Below are positions 1 through 5,625 of a stretch of 6,942 nt of DNA, piece by piece. Both the position numbers and the translations under genes were made by a program. Within the stretch, counting starts at the first letter, position 1; every line of letters begins with the position of its first letter. The notes beneath the pieces are model-generated. The model had not been told where the DNA came from and searched no databases. It worked only from the letters and a program-made list of their open reading frames with translations. Location of the stretch: NCBI GenBank assembly GCA_035308365.1, contig DATGGU010000176.1, forward strand, positions 1 to 6,942, given 5' to 3'. This DNA is from PALSA-505 sp035308365 (GTDB taxonomy: Bacteria; Actinomycetota; Actinomycetes; Streptosporangiales; Streptosporangiaceae).

Positions 1-402
1 ACCAACGCCCTCGGCGCGGCGATCGGCAGCGTGTACGGCTCCGCGGCCAAGGCACAGTTCCTCAAGCTGTGGAACGCCCACATCGGCTTCTTCGTCAACT
101 ACACCCTGGGCCTGGCCACCCACGACATAGCCAAGGTGAACACCGCCAAGAAGGACCTGGCCGGGTACATCAGCCAGTTCGCCGCGTTCGTGGCCGGCGC
201 CACCAAGCTGCCCAAGTCCGCGGTCGCCGCCGACCTGCAGGGGCACGTGTCCACCCTGGAGACCGCCATCAACGCCATTGTGGCTGGCAGCACCTCTGAG
301 GGCAGCGCCCTGCTCATGGCCGAGAACCACATGGCCGGCACCGGCGCCGTGCTCGCTCAGGGCATTGTCGCCTCGATGCCCTCCAAGTTCATGTCCTCCT
401 GA
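1..402 (+). CDS. C-terminal part of an alpha-helical hypothetical protein (5' end outside window)
   Basis: The frame is open from base 1 and ends at TGA 400-402. The GTG at 31 is probably internal, because codons 1-30 (TNALGAAIGS) read smoothly into the rest. The 133 visible residues look wholly helical and amphipathic. Segments such as FLKLWNAHIGFFVNYT, a KKDLAGYISQFAAFVAG helix and AENHMAGTGAVLAQGIVASMPSKF recur in a family of secreted bacterial proteins built from repeated helix bundles. Some of those are annotated near copper amine oxidase-like domains, but this is from memory and no function is established. Conserved histidines (NAHIG, ENHMAG) could bind a metal, which is inference. No membrane segment is visible in this part, and any signal peptide would lie upstream. 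The gene is followed at once by a strong hairpin, so it ends its transcription unit. I am confident it is coding and not confident of its role. Confidence 0.85.
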   Translation, partial: TNALGAAIGSVYGSAAKAQFLKLWNAHIGFFVNYTLGLATHDIAKVNTAKKDLAGYISQFAAFVAGATKLPKSAVAADLQGHVSTLETAINAIVAGSTSEGSALLMAENHMAGTGAVLAQGIVASMPSKFMSS

Positions 403-410
403 CCCAGTCG

Positions 411-452
411 CCTCCCGGCCGGAACACGGTGCAACGCCGTCCCGGCCGGGAG
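411..452 (+). terminator. Hairpin terminator after the helical protein gene
   Basis: CTCCCGGCCGG (412-422) is an exact reverse complement of CCGGCCGGGAG (442-452). An inner stem, ACGG (426-429) with CCGT (437-440), leaves a 7-nt loop. It begins 9 bases after the stop codon. There is no T-tract, which is common for actinobacterial terminators. It may also serve the convergent unit that ends at 652. Confidence 0.75.
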
Positions 453-651
453 ATGCCAGTCCCGGGCGCCCCCTGTTGCCGCGGCCAGGTAGGGCGCTCC
501 CCGCCTTCCCCATGCTGTCGGCGGAGCAGGCACCGTTCATGACCGCCTCGTGGCGCAGGTGCGTCAGGAAGGTTTCGCCGAGCCCGGTAGCCAGGGCGGT
601 CTCAGCCCATCTCCTGCGGCGAGCTGACTTCTCACCCGACGTGCCCTACTG
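453..651. other. Intergenic region without a recognised gene
   Basis: This gap lies between two convergent transcription units. Frames run open through it on both strands, as is usual in GC-rich DNA. None has a convincing start with a ribosome site or a recognisable protein motif. The minus-strand reading around 530-600 (with TFLTHLRHEAVMNG) looks faintly protein-like but has no start and no family I know. It could be decayed coding sequence. Confidence 0.5.
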
Positions 652-1059
652 CTACGTTCCCGACCTACGGGTACTGGCTTCTGCTGGCGTTGTGCCTGTG
701 GACGGTCCGGGCTCAGGCCCTGGGACTGGACGTCTGATCGTCAGGCTGGTCCAGTGGCAGCTGGTGACGTGGCCGCCGGTGATGGTGATGGTTCCCGCTG
801 GCGTGACGGGGTTGCGCCAGATGGTGTAGTCGCCGGCGGCCAGATCTGGGTAGACGGCGGCATACCGGATCGAGGTGCCGATGTGACGTGCGCGGACGCG
901 GGAGTGGGTGCGTGGGCCGTCGTCGGCGCTTTCCGGGCTGATCTCGATTTCCCGGCCGTCCAGGTCGGCGGGGGTGTGCAGGATGAGGACGCCAGTGCCG
1001 GCGGTCAGGTTGAGCACCACGGTGCCGGGGCCGGAAGGCGGCGGGGTGGTCTCGGTCAT
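652..1059 (-). CDS. Small beta-rich hypothetical protein
   Basis: This is 135 residues from ATG at 1059 to TAG at 652. The start is fixed by GGAGG (complement of 1069-1073) 9 bases upstream; the longer open frame reaching back to 1212 would run into the DUF4331 gene. The protein alternates short beta strands and turns: GTVVLNLTAGTGVLILHTPADLDGREIEISPE, then RTHSRVRARH, then AAVYPDLAAGDYTIWRNP and GTITITGGHVTSCHW. This is a pattern I associate with small actinobacterial proteins containing a HTPADLxGxEIEISP-like block, sometimes labelled phospholipase without clear support. No signal peptide or membrane helix is visible. The last 25 or so residues are Pro/Gly/Thr-rich and probably disordered. 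It is the last gene of the minus-strand unit, 79 bases after the DUF4331 stop and beyond a strong hairpin that may lower its expression. Its function is unknown. Confidence 0.8.
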   Translation of the reverse strand: MTETTPPPSGPGTVVLNLTAGTGVLILHTPADLDGREIEISPESADDGPRTHSRVRARHIGTSIRYAAVYPDLAAGDYTIWRNPVTPAGTITITGGHVTSCHWTSLTIRRPVPGPEPGPSTGTTPAEASTRRSGT

Positions 1060-1068
1060 GTCGGCGTG

Positions 1069-1073
1069 CCTCC
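1069..1073 (-). promoter_or_regulatory. Ribosome binding site for the 652-1059 gene
   Basis: The complement reads GGAGG, with 9 bases before ATG 1059. It decides the start against the longer upstream frame, which has no such site. Confidence 0.7.
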
Positions 1074-1092
1074 GGTGTGCGTCGGATCTGGT

Positions 1093-1128
1093 CGCCGGGC
1101 ACTGGCTGGCAGGTGCCAGTGCCCGGCG
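1093..1128 (-). terminator. Perfect 14-bp stem-loop after DUF4331 (terminator or attenuator)
   Basis: CGCCGGGCACTGGC (1093-1106) pairs without mismatch with GCCAGTGCCCGGCG (1115-1128) around an 8-nt loop. It lies 10 bases past the DUF4331 stop and 33 bases before the next start codon on the same strand. No T-tract follows. It could terminate most transcripts, or protect the 3' end of the upstream message so that the last gene is made in smaller amounts. Confidence 0.75.
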
Positions 1129-1138
1129 TTTCACGGTG

Positions 1139-2506
1139 TCAGGACGGGTTGTAGAACCCGTCGTAGGCGGTGCCGAGGTAGGGGAACGTATCCAGGAACG
1201 GGGCCTTGACACTGGCGGGAGTCAGCCCGTCGGTGACCTCGCCCGCGGCCGCGTCCGGCGTGTAGGACTTGTCGACCAGGGGATAGGTCAGGCCGGCGAC
1301 GGCCCGCAGGTCGATGGTGACCACGTCGTCAAACACCCGCCGCCCGTTGGGGTAGCCGGCCGGGTCACCCCCGATCAGGCCAAGGATGTTCGGCTTGGCG
1401 GCCGGCTTGATAGAGGTGTTGAGCCGCAGCATGTCAGCCTGCACTGGGCCGGTGTAGTTGGTGAAGCCGGGCACGATGCCTGGCGGGATCCCGGTCAGCA
1501 GGATGGCCTCAAGGTCAGCGCGGGGCTTGCCGGACTTGACCAGCGCGGCCAGGTGGGGGAATACCCCCGGGTAGAGGGCGGGCAGCAGCGCGGCGAGCTC
1601 GGGGTGGGCGACATATCTGGCGAAGTTCTTGTCGTCGGCTGGCGGCAGGGAGTTCCACAGGTCTTTCTTGCCCATTGGGTTGATGACCTCGTTGAACAGC
1701 GGGTTGCCCAGCCGCGAGACCTGACGCCATGGCCCGATGCCTTGGGTCTCGCCGAGGTCGTCCAGGATGCACACCCGCTGGCGGCTGGCGGCCGTCCACA
1801 CCCCGATGACGGGCTTGCTGGCCGACCGCACGAGCTTGGTGATGGGAACTTGCAGCGCGATCGAGTGCACGTTCTTCTGGTTGAGGTCATTCACCCCCTT
1901 GGCCGGCTTGCCGAGGATGTGCATGCCGTAGTGGTCGTGCAGCTGCTCGAACGGCCGCAGGTCACCCAGGTCGAAGATCGCACCCAGGTCCACATAGAAG
2001 CCATCGGCCCGCTGCCCGGCGAACACCCTCGTGCCGCCGCCCAGGTCGTGCACGGCCGCCGCGGCCAGGTCCTTGTAGTGTGGCGTGGACAGCGGCCCAA
2101 TGTTGCACGGCGGGCAGGCCAGGCCACGGCCCAGTACCTCCTCGCCCCGGTCGCTCCTGATCAAGGTGACCGAGTAGAACTGCCGCCGGTTGAAGGTGGG
2201 GCTGTCCAGCGAGGTGATCGGCCCGGTGTTGTACAGGAACGTGTTTTCGTCCCGCACCCGGGTGCTGAACGCGAACCGGTAGGTAATGTCGGGATAGCCA
2301 TCACCGTCGGTGTCAATGTTGATGTGGTAAGCGACGTCGTTGCCGAACTCGTAGAAGTTCGGGCCGCCGGCCGGCTCCTCCAGCGGGAGGTAGTTAGCGA
2401 TCAGCGTAACCGTGTCCGGGCGGTCCGGGCTGACGAACGCATACAGGTCGGTACTGTCGGCCACCGGATCTTTGGAGATCTCGGGGGCCTCACGGTGCGA
2501 TGACAT
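1139..2506 (-). CDS. DUF4331 domain-containing protein
   Basis: This is 455 residues, about full length for the family. The hallmark N-terminus SSHREAPEISKDPVADSTDLYAFVSPD is present, followed by NFYEFGNDVAYHINID and a DTDGDG loop (residues 65-70) that resembles a calcium-binding DxDxDG motif. Later blocks include FYVDLGAIFDLG, NVHSIALQVPITKL, VIGVWTAASR and a C-terminal FLDTFPYLGTAYDGF. Residues 131-134 are CPPC, a CxxC pair that could be redox-active or bind metal (inference). The molecular function of DUF4331 is not established. ATG 2506 must be the start, because an in-frame TGA lies 9 bases upstream; GAGG stands 4 bases before the ATG. No signal peptide or membrane helix is seen, although the family often looks like a secreted beta-propeller-type protein. 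The gene follows the Tat-signal gene by 39 bases and is probably co-transcribed with it. Confidence 0.93.
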   Translation of the reverse strand: MSSHREAPEISKDPVADSTDLYAFVSPDRPDTVTLIANYLPLEEPAGGPNFYEFGNDVAYHINIDTDGDGYPDITYRFAFSTRVRDENTFLYNTGPITSLDSPTFNRRQFYSVTLIRSDRGEEVLGRGLACPPCNIGPLSTPHYKDLAAAAVHDLGGGTRVFAGQRADGFYVDLGAIFDLGDLRPFEQLHDHYGMHILGKPAKGVNDLNQKNVHSIALQVPITKLVRSASKPVIGVWTAASRQRVCILDDLGETQGIGPWRQVSRLGNPLFNEVINPMGKKDLWNSLPPADDKNFARYVAHPELAALLPALYPGVFPHLAALVKSGKPRADLEAILLTGIPPGIVPGFTNYTGPVQADMLRLNTSIKPAAKPNILGLIGGDPAGYPNGRRVFDDVVTIDLRAVAGLTYPLVDKSYTPDAAAGEVTDGLTPASVKAPFLDTFPYLGTAYDGFYNPS

Positions 2507-2545
2507 GAAACCTCACAAGCTAGTCGTGATGAGGGCCGCGGCCGG

Positions 2546-2878
2546 TCACCGGATCGTCCGCCGCAGCCGGGCGGCCAGGTCTGGGTCGTGTACCCGGGTG
2601 TGGCTGGTCCCGTGGTAGACGTCGAGTTCCCCACTGTGGCCCGCGCGAACGTGCACCACGACCTGCTCATCGCGGTCCTTGTTCGGCCCGCTCGCCGGCG
2701 GGGCCGCGGGCCTTCTTGCCGTGGCCGCCGAGGCGGTGGCTAGGCCGCCGAACGCCCCTGCGGCCAGCCCGGCCGCGCCCACTCCGGCGGCACCCAGCAC
2801 CGAGCGCCGTGACATTCGCGATCTGTCTGGGACCTCGGGGTGACCGGGCCGGTTCTTCGCTTCATCGTTGCCAGGCAT
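2546..2878 (-). CDS. Small Tat-signal exported protein
   Basis: This is 110 residues from ATG 2878, preceded by AGGAAGG at 7 bases; the open frame continues upstream but lacks a better start. The N-terminus is a classic twin-arginine signal. MSRRSVLG carries the Arg pair at residues 24-25, then comes an Ala/Gly-rich hydrophobic stretch (residues 28-48) and a likely cleavage after ASA (49-51). The mature part is only about 59 residues: a Pro/Ala linker followed by EQVVVHVRAGHSGELDVYHGTSHTRVHDPDLAARLRRTIR, which has several histidines. Size and layout resemble Tat chaperones such as the tyrosinase cofactor MelC1, but the mature sequence does not clearly match it. It is the first gene of the unit with DUF4331 39 bases downstream. 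It may help export or mature that partner (inference). Expression is likely from the motif at 3094-3119. Confidence 0.85.
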   Translation of the reverse strand: MPGNDEAKNRPGHPEVPDRSRMSRRSVLGAAGVGAAGLAAGAFGGLATASAATARRPAAPPASGPNKDRDEQVVVHVRAGHSGELDVYHGTSHTRVHDPDLAARLRRTIR

Positions 2879-3006
2879 GCTTGTCCCTTCCTGGACGGCA
2901 CCCTGCGGTCGCTGAGGCCGGTATCGCGCAAGGCCTGGCGAACTGCGGCGGCCCGTCCCTGGTCCGCTCGAGATTGTGCTGGGGGCCCGGACGTGCCGGA
3001 ACAAGT

Positions 3007-3040
3007 GCGCAGCGGCGCAGCGGCGCAGCGGCGCGCAGCG
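3007..3040. repeat. Tandem octamer repeat GCGCAGCG
   Basis: Three perfect head-to-tail copies of GCGCAGCG (3007-3030) are followed by a 2-base insert and a fourth copy (3033-3040). The array lies in the presumed long 5' leader of the Tat/DUF4331 message. The 8-base unit is not a multiple of three, which fits non-coding sequence. Copy number could vary by strand slippage. Confidence 0.85.
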
Positions 3041-3093
3041 CGTCCCCACCTGCCCCCTGGCAGGCGCACGGGCGTTCACCTAACACGCGCCCT

Positions 3094-3119
3094 ATTCGCC
3101 GCACCCGTGGGCCTGGTTC
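3094..3119 (-). promoter_or_regulatory. ECF-type promoter for the Tat/DUF4331 unit
   Basis: On the minus strand the sequence reads GAACC (-35, complement of 3115-3119), 16 bases, CGAAT (-10, complement of 3094-3098). The same boxes and spacing occur at 3250-3275 and 6352-6377. GAAC-type -35 boxes are typical of ECF sigma factors, and CGAAT resembles the -10 reported for mycobacterial SigK targets (recalled). Predicted initiation near 3085 leaves a leader of about 205 bases before ATG 2878. Confidence 0.65.
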
Positions 3120-3144
3120 GGCAAAACCTCAATTCTTGGCCGAA
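3117..3144. promoter_or_regulatory. Imperfect inverted repeat overlapping a -35 box (possible operator)
   Basis: TTCGGCAAA (3117-3125) and TTGGCCGAA (3136-3144) form 9-base arms with one mismatch and a 10-base spacer. The left arm overlaps the -35 box of the DUF4331-unit promoter. This could be a repressor or activator site. It lies in an unusually A/T-rich stretch of the window. Confidence 0.4.
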
Positions 3145-3249
3145 TCTTTACCTGAAGGCGGTCCTGTGCCGGGCTGTCCGGTGCAGTGAGACTCACTTGT
3201 TTCCTGAATGGAGACCGGGCTGGCGGGCAGTCAGAGCCCGGCATGTCAT

Positions 3250-3275
3250 GAACCGGCAGCGGCCCTGCCGCGAAT
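3250..3275 (+). promoter_or_regulatory. ECF-type promoter for the plus-strand sigma gene
   Basis: GAACC (3250-3254), 16 bases and CGAAT (3271-3275) match the other two sites. With the site at 6352-6379 it shares the longer block ATGAACCGG-N14-CGAAT. Initiation near 3283 gives a leader of about 30 bases to the GTG at 3315, which has GGGAGG in front. The spacer itself contains CGGCAG/CTGCCG inverted arms (3254-3270). Confidence 0.7.
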
Positions 3276-3302
3276 GACTGCACGGGGTGTGCCGCACGAA
3301 AC

Positions 3303-3308
3303 GGGAGG
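3303..3308 (+). promoter_or_regulatory. Strong ribosome site feeding a GTG out of frame with the sigma gene
   Basis: GGGAGG is placed 6 bases before GTG 3315. That frame reads 25 codons (VTAQQMSDDEPGKRICRCW and six more) to TGA 3390-3392, overlapping the first 53 bases of the sigma gene in another frame. The sigma ATG at 3340 has only a weak GATGAG in front. Confidence 0.6.
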
Positions 3309-3339
3309 CCGGACGTGACTGCCCAGCAGATGAGCGACG

Positions 3340-3948
3340 ATGAGCCCGGTAAGCGGATCTGCCGGTGCTGGCTGGCTGGACGAGCTGGATGATGCCACGC
3401 TTGCCGGGCTGATAGGGGCGGCGGATCCGGGGGCGCTGGCGGTGCTGTACCAGCGGCACCGGACGGCCTGCTACCGGCTGGCACAGCGGGTGACAGCCAA
3501 TGATGTGCTGGCCGAGGATGCGGTCCAGGAAGCCTTCACCGGCTTGTGGGATAACCCGGCGGCCTACCTCCACCAGCGGGGCAGCGTGCGGGGCTGGCTG
3601 CTGACTTTGACGCGCCATAAGGCGGTGGACGCCGTGCGCCGTGAGACCGCGCAGCAGCGGCTGCGGAAAGCTCATGCCCTCCAGCAGGCGGTGAACCCGC
3701 CGGCCTGCGCGGACCCTGTGGCGGGTGCATGGCGGGCGATACAGGCCTCGAGGATCGGCGCCGCCTTGGCCGCGCTGCCGAAGCCGCAGCGGCAGGCTCT
3801 GCTGCTGGCCTATTCCGGCGGCTATACCCAGCGGGAGATCGCCGAGCTGACCGGCGTCCCGCTGGGCACGGTCAAGAGCCGGATATCTGCTGCCGCCCGG
3901 CGGTTGCAGGCAGGACTGTCAGACCTGGGCCGGGAGATACCGTTGTGA
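3340..3948 (+). CDS. ECF RNA polymerase sigma factor, SigK-like (copy 1)
   Basis: This is 202 residues with the two-domain ECF plan. Region 2 (about residues 35-102) includes LYQRH, the core-binding block LAEDAVQEAFTGLW and the -10 recognition part HKAVDAVRRE. A linker follows, then region 4 (about 138-192) with LPKPQRQALLLAYSGGYTQREIAELTGVPLGTVKSRI, the helix-turn-helix for the -35 box. It should direct polymerase to GAACC-N16-CGAAT promoters, including its own (inference). The ATG at 3340 is the first possible start in frame because TGA stands at 3331, but its ribosome site is weak and the strong one leads into another frame. The true N-terminus may therefore involve a frameshift or a coupled leader. 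It is closely similar to the sigma factor at 4956-5624. No recognisable anti-sigma gene follows. I am sure of the family; the SigK-type label comes from the RskA partner of its paralogue. Confidence 0.92.
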   Translation: MSPVSGSAGAGWLDELDDATLAGLIGAADPGALAVLYQRHRTACYRLAQRVTANDVLAEDAVQEAFTGLWDNPAAYLHQRGSVRGWLLTLTRHKAVDAVRRETAQQRLRKAHALQQAVNPPACADPVAGAWRAIQASRIGAALAALPKPQRQALLLAYSGGYTQREIAELTGVPLGTVKSRISAAARRLQAGLSDLGREIPL

Positions 3949-3951
3949 CCG

Positions 3952-3989
3952 GCCGGGCTCCCACAGCCATGCTTGCCGTGGGGGCCGGC
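3952..3989 (+). terminator. Probable hairpin terminator between convergent sigma and anti-sigma genes
   Basis: GCCGGGCTCCCAC (3952-3964) can pair with GTGGGGGCCGGC (3978-3989) with one bulge, around the loop 3965-3977. It starts 4 bases past the sigma stop. As a GC hairpin without a T-tract it may act in both directions. Confidence 0.45.
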
Positions 3990-4104
3990 TGCGATGTGCC
4001 CTTGATACCCTGGAACGCCGGTGAGCGGCTCTGTGTGCGCGGCCAGGCGGCCAACGGGCCAGCCCGAAGCTATTCAGGCCGGACCCTGTCTCGTACCTGG
4101 CGGG

Positions 4105-4962
4105 TCAGAACGCCTGGCCGAGGGCGATGATGCGTGACGGTGCGGCGGGTATGGTACGGCCGTGCTCGACGCTGACGGCGAAGGCGAGGGTGCCGGCATA
4201 GGGTGCGGCCAGCCCTCCGATCCTGATCGGGGCGTGTGCACCGGCCCGGACGTCGAAGGATCCGATGGCCAGCGGGCGGTGGCTGGCGGTGATCTGCCAC
4301 AGGACGTAGATCTGGTCGGCGGTGTCATCGGCTTTCATGCCGGCCGGCACCATCCAGGCCACCCCGCCCTGGATGAGCACCTTCGCCGCCTGGCGGTGTG
4401 TCGCGGCGGCGGTCAGCGTCACCTCGGTACATCCGCGTTCCTGCGCGCAGCCGATGGCCGACGGCCGCGGGCTTGGGCTGCTGGTGGTGACGGCCAGGCC
4501 GCCCCAGATACCCCCGGCTGCGATCAGCGCCGCGGCGGCGGCAGCGGCGGCGGGCCGCTGCCATCGCCGCGCGCGGGGCCGCAGCGGCACCACCGCGGGC
4601 GGCGGCGCGGGGCTGCCCGCCTCCTGCCGTGCGCCCGGCGTGTCCTCTGGCGTGGTCTGGCCGTCATGTCCCTTCGCGACGCCGGCGTATGCGGGCGGCG
4701 CGGGAGGCTGGCCGGTGCCCAGGCCGGCCAGGGCGGCGGCCATGATGCGGTTGGCCAGCCCGGAGCTGGGCTCGGCGGGCGGGGTGGTACCGGCAAGCGC
4801 CGCGGCCACCTCGCGGTAGCCGGCCAGCATCCGCGCGCACTCCGGGCACTGGCTGGCATGGTGCAGGAAACGCCGCTCGTCGCCGGGTTCGAGGGCATCC
4901 AGCGCATACCCGGCGGCCAGTTCCCCGAACGGCCGGTGACCGGGCGTTTCGTCGGTTACCAC
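4105..4962 (-). CDS. RskA-family zinc-finger anti-sigma factor
   Basis: This is 285 residues. The cytoplasmic N-terminus carries FGELAAGYALDALEPGDERRFLHHASQCPEC, including the anti-sigma zinc motif H35-x3-C39-x2-C42. A Pro-rich linker follows, then one membrane helix (about 137-157, with a run of alanines). The outer domain (about 170-285) has the RskA-type block QIYVLWQI, FDV and FAVSVEHG. By family knowledge it sequesters its sigma factor at the membrane and releases it on regulated proteolysis. The GTG start at 4962 overlaps the sigma stop by 7 bases and has GAGGAGGG 3 bases upstream, so translation is coupled and gives a matched sigma/anti-sigma ratio. C172 and C178 lie just outside the membrane and could form a disulfide that senses redox or copper (inference). 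Its partner is surely the sigma at 4956; it may also control the paralogue at 3340. Confidence 0.92.
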   Translation of the reverse strand: MVTDETPGHRPFGELAAGYALDALEPGDERRFLHHASQCPECARMLAGYREVAAALAGTTPPAEPSSGLANRIMAAALAGLGTGQPPAPPAYAGVAKGHDGQTTPEDTPGARQEAGSPAPPPAVVPLRPRARRWQRPAAAAAAAALIAAGGIWGGLAVTTSSPSPRPSAIGCAQERGCTEVTLTAAATHRQAAKVLIQGGVAWMVPAGMKADDTADQIYVLWQITASHRPLAIGSFDVRAGAHAPIRIGGLAAPYAGTLAFAVSVEHGRTIPAAPSRIIALGQAF

Positions 4963-5624
4963 ATTCCCTCCTCACCCGGGCTGCCCACGGCGGCCAGGCG
5001 GATCTGCAGTCGCCGCATCGCGTTGAACATGCGGGTCTTCACCGTTCCCAGCGGGACGCCGGTCAGCTCGGCGATCTCCCGCTGGGTATAGCCGCCGAAA
5101 TAGGCCAGCGCCAGGGCCTGCCGCTGCGGCCCGGGCAGTTCAGCCAGCGCGGCCCGCACTTTCTCGGCCCGGATCCCGGCCCACGCCGCCGCCGCCGGGT
5201 CGGGGGCGGGAGGCGGGTCCAGCGCGTGCTGGGCGGCGTGTGCGTCCTGCCGCCGCTGCTGGGCGGTTTCCCTGCGCACCGCATCCACCGCCTTGTGGTG
5301 GGCCAGGGCCAGCAGCCAGGCCCGCACGCTGCCCTGGCCGGGCCGGTAGGCCGCCGGGTCGCGCCACAATCCGGTGAATGCCTCCTGGACGGCGTCCTCG
5401 GCCAGGACCTGATTGGCGGTGACCCGCCACGCCAGCCGGTAGCAGGCATTCCCGTGACGCTGGTACAGCACCCTCAGCGCTTCGGGATCCCGCCCGCTGA
5501 CGAGCTCGACCAGCCCGACATCATCCAGGTTATCCCTATTCGTGCCGGGGGTTCCGCTTGCAGGGTGCACTGCCACTTCCAGGGTCGGCCGCGGACCGGT
5601 CATAGTAGCGGTCGCGGCAGGCAT
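4956..5624 (-). CDS. ECF RNA polymerase sigma factor, SigK-like (copy 2)
   Basis: This is 222 residues from ATG 5624. A TTG at 5636 would add four residues but lies inside the cupredoxin gene. ATG 5624 sits one base after that gene's TAA (TAACATG), which suits re-initiation, since no good ribosome site is visible. A third option is ATG 5603. Region 2 (about residues 52-118) has LYQRHGNACYRLAWRV, LAEDAVQEAFTGLW and HKAVDAVRRE. Region 4 (about 156-208) has LPGPQRQALALAYFGGYTQREIAELTGVPLGTVKTRM. Long blocks are identical to the sigma factor at 3340, so both should read the same promoter. The gene overlaps the RskA-type anti-sigma gene by 7 bases. It is probably autoregulated through the GAACC-N16-CGAAT promoter ahead of the cupredoxin gene. 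Confidence 0.93.
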   Translation of the reverse strand: MPAATATMTGPRPTLEVAVHPASGTPGTNRDNLDDVGLVELVSGRDPEALRVLYQRHGNACYRLAWRVTANQVLAEDAVQEAFTGLWRDPAAYRPGQGSVRAWLLALAHHKAVDAVRRETAQQRRQDAHAAQHALDPPPAPDPAAAAWAGIRAEKVRAALAELPGPQRQALALAYFGGYTQREIAELTGVPLGTVKTRMFNAMRRLQIRLAAVGSPGEEGMW

Positions 5625-5625
5625 G

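Noticed and set aside
278..829. Plus-strand frame of 183 codons crossing 402-651
   Set aside because: It overlaps the end of the helical protein, crosses the terminator hairpin and the antisense of the 652-1059 gene, and reads as Pro/Arg-rich low-complexity sequence.
1060..1212. Longer N-terminus for the small gene at 652-1059
   Set aside because: The extra 51 residues would overlap the DUF4331 3' end and span the 14-bp hairpin. They are Arg/Pro-rich with no ribosome site, whereas ATG 1059 has GGAGG.
908..2503. Long plus-strand open frame (531 codons) opposite the DUF4331 gene
   Set aside because: It is the antisense shadow of a gene with clear DUF4331 motifs. Its translation is Val/Gly/Arg-rich, has no family signature, and it has no ribosome site.
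3007..3040. CRISPR array
   Set aside because: The repeats are 8 bases, directly adjacent, with no unique spacers and no cas genes nearby.
2879..3079. Longer N-terminus for the Tat-signal gene
   Set aside because: It would bury the twin-arginine signal 90 residues inside and translate the octamer repeat. ATG 2878 has a good ribosome site.
3141..3145. A fourth CGAAT -10 box on the plus strand
   Set aside because: The position 16 bases upstream (3120-3124) reads GGCAA, not GAACC, so the motif is incomplete.
3193..3675. Minus-strand frame opposite the plus-strand sigma gene
   Set aside because: It is a mirror of the sigma coding frame, also seen at 5226-5723 opposite the second sigma gene. The similarity of the two shadows simply reflects the paralogous sense genes.
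4162..5091. Plus-strand frame of 309 codons opposite the anti-sigma gene
   Set aside because: It is Gly/Arg-rich antisense with no motif. The minus strand carries the zinc motif, membrane helix and RskA blocks in one frame.
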